Shown in pieces: positions 1-5,382 of a stretch of DNA of 5,382 nt (positions are counted from its first letter, which is position 1; each line of letters begins with the position of its first letter). The stretch covers positions 1 to 5,382 of the forward strand of contig CAHJWV010000188.1 in assembly GCA_903643055.1 (NCBI GenBank), in the 5' to 3' direction. The notes beneath the pieces are model-generated. The model saw only the letters and a list, made by a program, of their open reading frames with translations, did no database searches and was not told the DNA's origin. Position numbers and translations under genes: made by a program. Source of the DNA: Burkholderiales bacterium. Lineage in GTDB: Bacteria; Pseudomonadota; Gammaproteobacteria; Burkholderiales; Burkholderiaceae.

Positions 1-1698
1 CGCCGACCGCATCGCCCGGACTTCGGCCGCATCGACAGCGGCGATCGATAAAGTCACGGTGCCGTTTTCGCGCGTGAATTTGAGCGAATTCGACAGCAGG
101 TTGTAGACGATCTGCTTGGCCTTGCGGACATCGACACGCAAGCTGCCGAGATTCGGCGGGCAGATCGTCGTCAGCCGAACCCGGCCCGCAGCCGCGCGCT
201 CGCGCAACACCGACATCGCACTGGTCGCCAACAAGATTGGCTCCATCGTGTCGAGCTCCAGCGGCACATGGCCCGACTCGACCTTCGACAAATCCAGGAT
301 GTCATTGATCAGCGACAGCAGGTGCTTGCCGCTCGAATAGATGTCGGTGACGTACTCCTGCTGCTCGGCAGGCAAGTCGCCGGTCAGGCCGTCCTTCATG
401 ATTTCGGAGAAGCCGATGATGGCGTTCAGCGGCGTGCGAAGCTCATGCGACATGTTGGCGAGAAACTCGCTCTTCATCCGGTTCGCGCGTTCCAGCTCGG
501 CGTTCTTGTGCTGGATGTCTTCGCCGCGCGAGCGCAGCTGATCGGCCAGCAAGGTCAGCTCTTCCAATTGGCCGAGGTTGTGCAGCGCCACCGCCAGCTG
601 CGCGCACATGCGTTGCACGAAGGTGCGGTCGCGCGCCGCGAGCGGGTTGCTGCAGGCAAGCGACAGCACGCCGAGCAAACGCCCTTGGTGCAGCACCGGG
701 CTCATCAGCAAACCCGCCGGCGCGACCGTCGCCAACCCGGTCTCGATGCGCATGCCGTTGGCCGCATCAACCAGTTCGACATACACCTGTTCGCCCTGCC
801 GCGCCGCCAGGCCGATCGAGCCTTCACCGACGCGCAGCACCGGCTTGACGTCAGGCGGCGCGCCGCGCGTGGCGGCCAGCCGCAGCGCACCGCCCCACTC
901 TTCATGCGCATAGAAGGCGCTGACCGGAAACAACCGGCTGTCGGCCAGCAATTCGAGCGTGCCGCTGAGCACCGAAGCACGGTCGTTCTCGGCGTTATAG
1001 AGCGTCAGCGCCCGTGCATGAAGCGCGTCGTAGTGCCGCTCTTCAGCCACGATCAGCTCGGCAGCTTGCCGCGCCAGCAGGTCGCGGTACATGCGCCACA
1101 GCACCGTGGGCAACAACAGGAACAGCAACAACACGATCAGGCCGAAGATCGCCGCGGTTTTCGACGACCGATGCGCCTCGGTCTCTTCACGCAGATTCAA
1201 CAGCCGCCGCTCTTCGTTGGTCAGCTCGTCGAGCTGCGGGCGCAAGGTGTTCAGCACCTGCGTCCCCATGTCGATTCGATCGGCCACGGAAAAATCGGTG
1301 TTGTCGACGACCAACGCCTCGCTTTGCTTGTAAAGCGCGATGCGCACACTCAGGTCACGGCGCAGCTGCTCCAGCCGCGTGGTTTGTATCGGGTTGTCGG
1401 CGGTGAGCTGAACCAGCTCCTTCATTCCGCCTTCCAGCACCTTCAGCGCATCGTCGCGCTCGTTGCGGTAATGCGGCTTTCGCGTCGACAAATAGGCTCG
1501 CTGGCTGGCCTCTGCCCGGTAAATGTTCGACTCCAGGTCACTGATGCTGCCCATCACCTGGTGGGTGTGGGCCACATACGCCGACGCCGCCAGGGTCTCC
1601 TGGGCGAAGTTGAAACCGACAGCTGCCAACGCAACGATCGTCGCCGTAGCGACAATCATTCCGGTCACAGCCAACTGCTGAGTGGATAGCGGCTTCAT
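1..1698 (-). CDS. Membrane sensor histidine kinase, CHASE3-GAF-HisKA-HATPase (partial, C-terminus beyond left edge)
   Basis: The frame is open for 566 codons from an ATG at 1698 down to position 1 with no stop. Residues 9-29 and 182-201 are hydrophobic membrane segments. The region between them matches a periplasmic CHASE3 sensor, including the QRAYL-type motif and a DNPIQ stretch. Residues about 225-378 look like a cytoplasmic GAF domain, followed by a charged coiled-coil linker. HisKA occupies about 408-475 with the H-box SHELRTPLNAIIGFSE; the phospho-accepting histidine is H418. The HATPase domain begins near 520 with the N-box QIVYNLLSNSLKF (N533, N537) and is cut at the edge. The G-boxes, and any receiver domain that would make it a hybrid kinase, are not visible. 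The family autophosphorylates on His and passes phosphate to a response regulator; ligand and partner are unknown. The ATG at 1698 is preferred over an in-frame ATG at 1734 because only the former has a good ribosome binding site. Confidence 0.95.
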   Translation of the reverse strand, partial: MKPLSTQQLAVTGMIVATATIVALAAVGFNFAQETLAASAYVAHTHQVMGSISDLESNIYRAEASQRAYLSTRKPHYRNERDDALKVLEGGMKELVQLTADNPIQTTRLEQLRRDLSVRIALYKQSEALVVDNTDFSVADRIDMGTQVLNTLRPQLDELTNEERRLLNLREETEAHRSSKTAAIFGLIVLLLFLLLPTVLWRMYRDLLARQAAELIVAEERHYDALHARALTLYNAENDRASVLSGTLELLADSRLFPVSAFYAHEEWGGALRLAATRGAPPDVKPVLRVGEGSIGLAARQGEQVYVELVDAANGMRIETGLATVAPAGLLMSPVLHQGRLLGVLSLACSNPLAARDRTFVQRMCAQLAVALHNLGQLEELTLLADQLRSRGEDIQHKNAELERANRMKSEFLANMSHELRTPLNAIIGFSEIMKDGLTGDLPAEQQEYVTDIYSSGKHLLSLINDILDLSKVESGHVPLELDTMEPILLATSAMSVLRERAAAGRVRLTTICPPNLGSLRVDVRKAKQIVYNLLSNSLKFTRENGTVTLSIAAVDAAEVRAMRSA

Positions 1699-1703
1699 CG
1701 GCA

Positions 1704-1710
1704 CTCCCTT
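1704..1710 (-). promoter_or_regulatory. Ribosome binding site of the sensor kinase
   Basis: On the minus strand AAGGGAG lies five bases before the ATG at 1698. The alternative upstream in-frame ATG at 1734 is preceded by a run of T residues and has no purine-rich site, so this element decides the start. Confidence 0.75.
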
Positions 1711-1930
1711 GGCGCATGTACGGTAGCCGCCCATGTAAAAAAACACAACTATTTACACTCCCCTGTTTTGAGTCGGTGTTTGCACGCACTCCTTTCACCA
1801 AAAAAGACCCATGCGGAATAAGGTCATCGCTCGCGACCGGTAACGGCATTTCACCGCCCGAAGAATTCATGACCTGCGCTTTCAGAATCAAATGATTCCT
1901 CTCGATAAAGATTAGAAATGCGACTGATCG

Positions 1931-1944
1931 ATTGAAAATTCAAT
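1931..1944. repeat. 14-base palindrome ATTGAA-AA-TTCAAT
   Basis: Perfect six-base inverted arms with a two-base centre in the AT-rich divergent region. Its size and symmetry suit a dimeric repressor or activator site, but no specific family is implied. In AT-rich DNA such a short palindrome can arise by chance. Confidence 0.4.
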
Positions 1945-1964
1945 ACCCAAGGCGAGCAAAGCAG

Positions 1965-1987
1965 GAAATGGAACGAAGTTTCATTTC
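1965..1987. repeat. 23-base near-perfect inverted repeat
   Basis: The outer arms GAAATG (1965-1970) and CATTTC (1982-1987) pair perfectly. A G-T pair follows, then AAC (1972-1974) with GTT (1978-1980), leaving a three-base GAA centre. That gives nine Watson-Crick pairs plus one wobble. No T-tract follows on either strand, so an operator is as likely as a transcript hairpin. It is the longest symmetric element in the divergent region. Confidence 0.5.
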
Positions 1988-2080
1988 TGATCCACGCCGC
2001 AAGCCGGGTGGCCAATTCGAACAGAGAATTCAGCCACCGGCACCGAAAATGAAGCCTCGGGAATCAGGCGCTTGCCGAAC

Positions 2081-2109
2081 TTGCTCACAACTTAAAAACT
2101 AAATAAATT
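2081..2109 (+). promoter_or_regulatory. Candidate sigma70-type promoter toward the GH76 pseudogene
   Basis: TTGCTC (2081-2086) and TAAATT (2104-2109) are separated by 17 bases, each matching four of six consensus bases. The spacer and flanks are AT-rich. Transcription would begin about 200 bases before the ATG at 2311, giving a long leader. The -10 element is itself one arm of the palindrome at 2104-2119. This is a prediction from pattern only. Confidence 0.35.
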
Positions 2110-2119
2110 CACAAATTTA
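2104..2119. repeat. 16-base palindrome TAAATT-CACA-AATTTA overlapping the candidate -10
   Basis: Perfect six-base arms flank a four-base centre. One arm coincides with the predicted -10 hexamer, a position where a bound protein would block transcription of the GH76 gene. The AT-only arms make a chance occurrence fairly likely. Confidence 0.35.
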
Positions 2120-2628
2120 AAAGTGCGCGACGATATACAACAGACACCATCGGTTTCGTATAGCGCTGTAAATCAGCTTCGGAATTTCTCTGGACACTGC
2201 TCAACTTGAACATCATTTCGATATGACCCTGGCATTTCGGGCAGCTTTACCTCCAACATATCTTCACCCTGAAAAATCCATTCTTCCCGACGCCGAATAC
2301 GCATCGGAAAATGCGCCTGTCCCGCTTTCTCATTTCCGCAGTCGCGGCTGCCACCCTGCTGCTTTCTCTCGGTGCCGCCCAAGCGCAAAGCGTGGGGCAG
2401 GCCGATGCGGCTTATGACGGCTGGCTGAAGGCTGATCTGATCAAGTCGGGTGGCAAATCCTATTTCTCGAACAGCCTGACCGACCGCTCGATGGCGTTCA
2501 TGTGGGGACAGGCTTACATCATCACCGGCGTGCTCGACGCCTATCAAGCGAACCAGTCATCCGAGCGCCGCCAGTTGGTGGTTGATTTGATCGCCACCTT
2601 CGAAGCCCAGAACGGCACTGACCTGGCC

Positions 2629-2633
2629 TAGCC
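2629..2633 (+). other. Lesion 1: five-base insertion creating TAG
   Basis: Removing TAGCC restores the reading GTDLAWDKWNDDIAW, the expected GH76 sequence. The local sequence GCCTAGCCTG looks like an imperfect five-base tandem duplication (GCCTA then GCCTG). It both inserts a stop and shifts frame immediately before the catalytic Asp pair. Confidence 0.8.
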
Positions 2634-3071
2634 TGGGACAAATGGAATGACGACATCGCCTGGGCCACCATTGCGAAGCTGCGCGCCTATCAAATCACCG
2701 GCCAGGCCAGTTATCTGAATTCCGTCAAAAAGAATTGGGATCTGTCTTATGCCCGAGCTTGGGACAATACCTATGGCGGTGGCATTTGGGAAAACATGGA
2801 CAACGTGCCAAAGGGCGGCAAATGCGCGCTGAGCAACTGGCCCTTCGTCATTTCCGGCGCCATGCTTTACCTGGCCACCGGCGACGCCGCGTACCTGAGC
2901 AAATCCAAAGCCATTTATGCCTGGACGCGCAAAAATCTCTTTGATACCACGACCGGGCGCGTGCACGAGCAAATGGGGTCGGCCGGCATCATCGGCGATG
3001 ATAATACCTACAACGCCGGGCTGATCGTCAACGCCGCGAATGCGCTTTATAAATTGACCGGAAAAAACCAG

Positions 3072-3074
3072 TAA
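3072..3074 (+). other. Lesion 2: in-frame TAA
   Basis: TAA interrupts TGKNQ-stop-YNDAMLAAD with the frame unchanged on both sides. A single substitution from AAA or CAA explains it. GH76 homology continues directly after it. Confidence 0.8.
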
Positions 3075-3408
3075 TACAACGATGCCATGCTGGCCGCCGA
3101 TCACGTCATCAAGAGATACCCGATCATGCCGGAAGACCACCCGGCCAATGGAGATTTCGGCGCCGACCAGTTTTATCGCGGGCTGGGTAACTTCGCTCGC
3201 CAGAACAATCTCTGGCCCAAATATGAAGACTGGTTCGTCAAGAACGCCGATTCGGCCTGGACAAACCGCCGCGCCGACTACAACATTTCGCAAAACAACC
3301 TGACGCGACCCACGCCCACCGGCAATCTGCGCGTGATGGAAGCCGAGGGCTTGATCGTGCTGCAGGCCGCCATCCAGACCAGCGCCAATGCCGCGGTATT
3401 CAGCGGGC

Positions 3409-3415
3409 CATACAG
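3409..3415 (+). other. Lesion 3: single-base loss at the start of the lectin region
   Basis: Reading TAC-CAG instead of TACAG joins VFSGPY to QIVNVASGLALNV, a normal ricin-type entry strand. The present sequence therefore lacks one base, probably one C, near 3412. Confidence 0.7.
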
Positions 3416-3421
3416 ATCGTC

Positions 3422-3451
3422 AACGTCGCCAGCGGGCTGGCGCTGAACGTG
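3422..3451 (+). repeat. Ricin-type internal repeat, copy 1
   Basis: Thirty bases encoding NVASGLALNV. It matches the copy at 3560-3589 at 26 of 30 positions, 138 bases (46 codons) apart, as expected for successive subdomains of one beta-trefoil. Confidence 0.7.
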
Positions 3452-3559
3452 TCGGGCGCATCGACAGCGCTCGCTGCGCAGGTCGTGCAATGGCCGTTCA
3501 GCGGCAAAGCCAATGCGCAATGGACCTTCGAGCCCAGCGGCGGCTACTACCACATCAAA

Positions 3560-3589
3560 AACGTCAACAGCGGCCTGGTGCTGAACGTG
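3560..3589 (+). repeat. Ricin-type internal repeat, copy 2
   Basis: Thirty bases encoding NVNSGLVLNV, the partner of 3422-3451. High similarity at DNA as well as protein level suggests a fairly recent internal duplication or strong constraint within the lectin fold. Confidence 0.7.
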
Positions 3590-3677
3590 GCCTCGTCATC
3601 GGGCCAGAAGGGCGCCAACTTCGTTCAATGGTCGGCACAAGGCCTGACGCCCGGCAACGACCCATGGCGCCCGGTGC

Positions 3678-3686
3678 AAAACCCCG
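3678..3686 (+). other. Lesion 4: single-base loss inside the first lectin domain
   Basis: One extra C in GGCCTTATT gives NPDGPYSLINLYTQQALDV, which continues the lectin homology. The current sequence instead reads into TGA at 3701-3703. Loss from a short C run is the simplest explanation. Confidence 0.7.
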
Positions 3687-3850
3687 ACGGCCTTATTCGC
3701 TGATCAACCTCTACACGCAGCAGGCGCTCGACGTTCCCGGCGGCAGCAAAACTGCCGGCGTGCAGCTCGGACAGTGGTTCCCGAACAGCTCTGCGGCGCA
3801 GAAGTTCAACCTCGTGCCATTGACCGGCGCCACCGTGGCTGCCAACCCCG

Positions 3851-3859
3851 ACAACGGTG
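3851..3859 (+). other. Lesion 5: frame change between the two lectin domains
   Basis: Upstream, the frame encoding FNLVPLTGATVAANPDN loses homology after about 3855. Downstream, the frame encoding VLTLHPQHAPSTALDNKSG starts at about 3857. Either one extra G or two missing bases would account for it; both keep the repaired gene a multiple of three. Confidence 0.6.
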
Positions 3860-4304
3860 CTCACGCTGCATCCGCAACACGCGCCGTCGACGGCGCTCGA
3901 CAACAAATCGGGCAGCACCGCCGCCGGCAACACGATCGACCTCTGGCAGACCAACAACAGCAGTGCACAGTCGTGGATCTTCTCGAGCCAAAACGTCTCG
4001 CCGGCCGGCTATTTCACGATCGCCGCCTCGCCCGGGGGCAATTGCCTGACCGCCACTGGCGGCACCAACGGCACACTCGCCAAGCTCTATCCGTGCAACG
4101 GCTCGGCCGCGCAGACCTGGCGCACCGAAGCGGTCAACGGTGGCTACCATCTGAGCCCGTCCAGCAACCCCGGCCTGTGCCTGGATGTGCAGTCTGCCGG
4201 TACGACCAACGGCACACCGTTGCTGATCTGGAGCTGCAACACCAGCCAGAACCAGACCTGGATCATCAACTGAGCTTGCTGAGCCGCCATTGATCCGGCC
4301 GAGA

Positions 4305-4327
4305 CGGGGCCGCATGAAGCGGCCTCG
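4305..4327 (+). terminator. GC-rich hairpin after the GH76 pseudogene
   Basis: Arms 4305-4313 and 4319-4327 form nine pairs, one of them G-T, around the loop ATGAA. A second smaller hairpin, TCGCG-ATCC-CGCGA, follows at 4331-4344. Neither is followed by a T-tract, so a classical Rho-independent terminator is not certain. Position, 31 bases after the stop, suits a 3' end structure. Confidence 0.4.
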
Positions 4328-4486
4328 CCTTCGCGATCCCGCGATGCGCGGCCCTCTGGGCAGGTCTTGCAGTGTGATCGCGATGAGCGATGAACTCCTC
4401 TCGCCCGATTCCAGCGCGCAACAACCGCTGCGCATCGGCATGCTGTCAGCCCGATCGGCGAGACTGCCTCGTCACACGGCACATGA

Positions 4487-4504
4487 ATGTCACTGCGGTG
4501 TCAT
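4487..4504 (+). promoter_or_regulatory. Candidate Pho box upstream of the phosphodiesterase gene
   Basis: ATGTCAC (4487-4493) and GTGTCAT (4498-4504) are separated by four bases, so the TGTCA cores repeat with an 11-base period. This is the spacing of the PhoB box, whose known form is two CTGTCAT units four bases apart. A weak -10-like TCTAAG follows at 4513-4518, the distance expected when PhoB replaces the -35 element. The downstream gene is of a class commonly in the Pho regulon. The spacer is GC-rich, unlike the E. coli consensus. Confidence 0.45.
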
Positions 4505-4517
4505 GCGTGCCGTCTAA

Positions 4518-4532
4518 GTTCGTTGAACGAAC
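4518..4532. repeat. 15-base perfect palindrome GTTCGTT-G-AACGAAC
   Basis: Seven-base perfect arms around a single central base, lying 18 bases before the phosphodiesterase ATG and just before its ribosome binding site. It would sit near the predicted transcription start, so it could be an operator or a 5' leader structure. The one-base centre disfavours an RNA hairpin and favours protein binding. Confidence 0.45.
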
Positions 4533-4538
4533 CTCACG

Positions 4539-4543
4539 AGGAG
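4539..4543 (+). promoter_or_regulatory. Ribosome binding site of the phosphodiesterase gene
   Basis: AGGAG lies seven bases before the ATG at 4551, near-ideal spacing. It supports this start, which also places the signal peptide at the very N-terminus. Confidence 0.8.
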
Positions 4544-4550
4544 ATTGCTG

Positions 4551-5382
4551 ATGACACAGAAAAACACCCGCTTCCCGTTGGCCCTGTGGGCCAGCGCCCT
4601 GCTGATGGCCACTGCCGCTTGCGCCCACGCGGCGCAGCCGGACGAACGCAAGGCCGAGCCCGCCTACCACCACGCTGAAGCAGCGCCTCTGGTGATCGGC
4701 CACCGCGGCGGCGCCACCGGTTATCTGCCCGACCACACGCTGGAAAACTACGCGCTGGGCATTGCGTCAGGTGCCGACTATGTCGAGCCCGATCTGGTCT
4801 CGACGAAAGATGGTTACCTGATTGCGCGTCACGAGCCGAACCTGATCGACACGACGAACGTCAAAGACCTGCCTCAATTCGCCAGCCGCCGCCGCCAGGT
4901 GCTGCTCGATGGCATCGCGATCGACGGCTTCTGGGCCAGCGACTTCACGCTCGCCGAGATCAGGCAGCTTCGCGCGGTGCAGCCGCTCGCCGATCGCGAC
5001 CCGTCTTTCAACGGCCAGTTCCAGATTCCGACCTTCGATGAAGTGATCGAGTTCGTGAAGCGCAAGTCGCGCGAGGAAGGCCGCCGCATCGGCATCTATC
5101 CCGAGATCAAGCATTCGACCTATCACCAGTTGCTCGGCCTGCCGATCGAAGACAAGCTGCTGGCCGCACTGACCCGCGCCGGCTGGAACCATCGCAACGC
5201 GCCGGTGTTCATCCAGTCCTTTGAGACCGCGAACCTGCGCTATCTGCGTGCGCGCACCAGCGTCCGGCTGGTTCAGCTGGTCGATGCCTCGGGCCTGAGC
5301 CCTGACGGCGAGATCGTTCTGAACCCGTCCTCCGACCGGCCCTATGACTGGGTCGTCTCCGGCCGCGCCGGGCTGTCGAAGG
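4551..5382 (+). CDS. Exported glycerophosphodiester phosphodiesterase, GDPD/GlpQ-like (partial, C-terminus beyond right edge)
   Basis: This enzyme class hydrolyses glycerophosphodiesters to glycerol-3-phosphate and an alcohol, supplying phosphate and carbon from phospholipid debris. The frame is open for 277 codons to the right edge. Residues 1-27 form a signal peptide with an AHA/AQ cleavage site, so the product is likely periplasmic or secreted. A Cys at 24 lacks the usual Leu at -3, so a lipoprotein is less likely. The GDPD catalytic pattern is clear: H51 and R52 in [17 protein letters not shown]79 and D81 in YVEPDLV, H94 in ARHEPNL, E185 and K187 in YPEIK, and SFE at 223-225. The HEP form, rather than HD, together with LDG and [11 protein letters not shown], is typical of the longer GlpQ-type branch. 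The final part of the TIM barrel is missing. It has its own ribosome site and a possible Pho box, and is separated from the pseudogene by 277 bases, so it is probably not co-transcribed. Confidence 0.93.
   Translation, partial: MTQKNTRFPLALWASALLMATAACAHAAQPDERKAEPAYHHAEAAPLVIGHRGGATGYLPDHTLENYALGIASGADYVEPDLVSTKDGYLIARHEPNLIDTTNVKDLPQFASRRRQVLLDGIAIDGFWASDFTLAEIRQLRAVQPLADRDPSFNGQFQIPTFDEVIEFVKRKSREEGRRIGIYPEIKHSTYHQLLGLPIEDKLLAALTRAGWNHRNAPVFIQSFETANLRYLRARTSVRLVQLVDASGLSPDGEIVLNPSSDRPYDWVVSGRAGLSK

Larger units (their letters stand above)
1735..2310. other. AT-rich divergent intergenic region
   Basis: This stretch of about 0.58 kb separates the leftward kinase from the rightward GH76 pseudogene. 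It contains no ORF I would call a gene. AT content is noticeably higher than in the flanking genes, most strongly around 1735-1760, 1890-1945 and 2087-2140. It contains three short palindromes (1931-1944, 1965-1987, 2104-2119) and one plausible rightward promoter. I found no convincing -35/-10 pair for the leftward kinase, though its promoter must lie here or further upstream. The length and composition are typical of a regulated divergent control region, but the regulator is unknown. Confidence 0.6.
2311..4273 (+). pseudogene. Broken secreted GH76 alpha-1,6-mannanase-type glycosidase with two C-terminal ricin-B lectin domains
   Basis: The first segment, from ATG 2311 to TAG 2629-2631, encodes a signal peptide (likely cleavage AQA/QS after residue 25) and the start of a GH76 domain. 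Homology resumes in another frame at 2634 with WDKWNDDIAW, which holds the Asp pair (2649-2654) corresponding to the catalytic aspartates of the family. It continues with ARAWDNTYGGGIW and TYNAG (3006-3020) to an in-frame TAA (3072-3074), then in the same frame to about 3410. The frame then changes near 3412, near 3681 and near 3855. The rest forms two beta-trefoil lectin domains, about 3408-3830 and 3857-4270, with repeated QxW-type motifs (NAQWTF, AQSWIF, AQTWRT, NQTWII) and stop TGA 4271-4273. Repairing the lesions gives about 652 residues. GH76 enzymes cut alpha-1,6-mannan such as fungal cell-wall mannan. The upstream ribosome site is weak (GGA two bases before ATG). Sequencing error is the main alternative to real decay. 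Confidence 0.9.

Noticed and set aside
268..1689. 473-codon open frame on the plus strand opposite the kinase
   Set aside because: It is Gln/Arg/His-rich with no domain resemblance, and lies antisense to a protein with clear CHASE3, GAF and HisKA signatures. Such long antisense frames are common in GC-rich DNA.
1538..1891. 117-codon minus-strand frame starting upstream of the kinase
   Set aside because: It overlaps the kinase start in another frame and its composition gives no protein signature; the kinase frame has the ribosome binding site.
2628..3293. 221-codon open frame on the minus strand opposite the GH76 region
   Set aside because: The complementary plus strand encodes recognisable GH76 sequence throughout; the minus frame shows no family features.
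3405..3690. Programmed frameshifting as explanation of the frame changes
   Set aside because: No slippery heptamer or downstream structure fits, and there are five different lesions including two stops; decay or sequence error is simpler.
2311..4273. Inactivation by an inserted mobile element
   Set aside because: No terminal inverted repeats, transposase sequence or sizeable insertion is present; the homology is continuous apart from small lesions.
3388..4293. 301-codon continuous plus-strand frame over the lectin region
   Set aside because: Only its middle part (about 3683-3855) matches the lectin homology. Both ends are out of frame and Arg/Gln-rich, so it is not a genuine single protein.
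4372..4390. Possible CRP site beginning TGTGATCGCGATGAGC
   Set aside because: Only one half matches TGTGA; the second half lacks TCACA, so it is no better than chance.
3806..4441. 211-codon open frame on the minus strand
   Set aside because: Antisense to the second lectin domain, low-complexity Arg/Gly-rich, no supporting start site.
4290..4517. 75-codon plus-strand frame between pseudogene and phosphodiesterase
   Set aside because: It spans two hairpins and the Pho-box-like repeat, is Arg-rich and has no clear ribosome binding site.

Overview
The window reads as a piece of a GC-rich proteobacterial chromosome. Long ORFs have G/C-rich third positions, secreted proteins carry Gram-negative signal peptides, and the sensor kinase resembles those of Burkholderiales. 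That order-level placement is an inference from general resemblance, not a search result. There are no RNA genes, mobile elements, CRISPR arrays or replication functions that I can support.

Layout. (1) Positions 1-1698, minus strand: the N-terminal 566 codons of a membrane sensor histidine kinase (TM-CHASE3-TM-GAF-HisKA-start of HATPase). It runs off the left edge. (2) Positions 1699-2310: a divergent intergenic region of about 0.6 kb, clearly more AT-rich than its surroundings. It holds three short palindromes and one plausible sigma70-type promoter reading right. (3) Positions 2311-4273, plus strand: a broken gene for a secreted glycoside hydrolase family 76 (alpha-1,6-mannanase-type) enzyme followed by two ricin-B-type beta-trefoil lectin domains. 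Five separate lesions (a 5-base insertion creating TAG, an in-frame TAA, two single-base losses, and one further frame change) split it into five frame segments. The homology can be followed across all of them, so this is a decaying gene or a locally poor sequence. (4) Positions 4274-4550: an intergenic stretch with two GC-rich hairpins, a Pho-box-like direct repeat, a 15-base perfect palindrome and a strong ribosome binding site. (5) Positions 4551-5382, plus strand: the first 277 codons of an exported glycerophosphodiester phosphodiesterase, running off the right edge.

Functionally, the three genes need not form one system. The kinase is transcribed away from the mannanase pseudogene and shares its intergenic region. 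The phosphodiesterase has its own likely phosphate-responsive control region. I found no clear evidence of an undescribed system. The points most worth checking are the five-lesion GH76-lectin gene between intact neighbours, the candidate Pho box with adjacent palindrome ahead of the phosphodiesterase, and the palindrome-rich divergent region.
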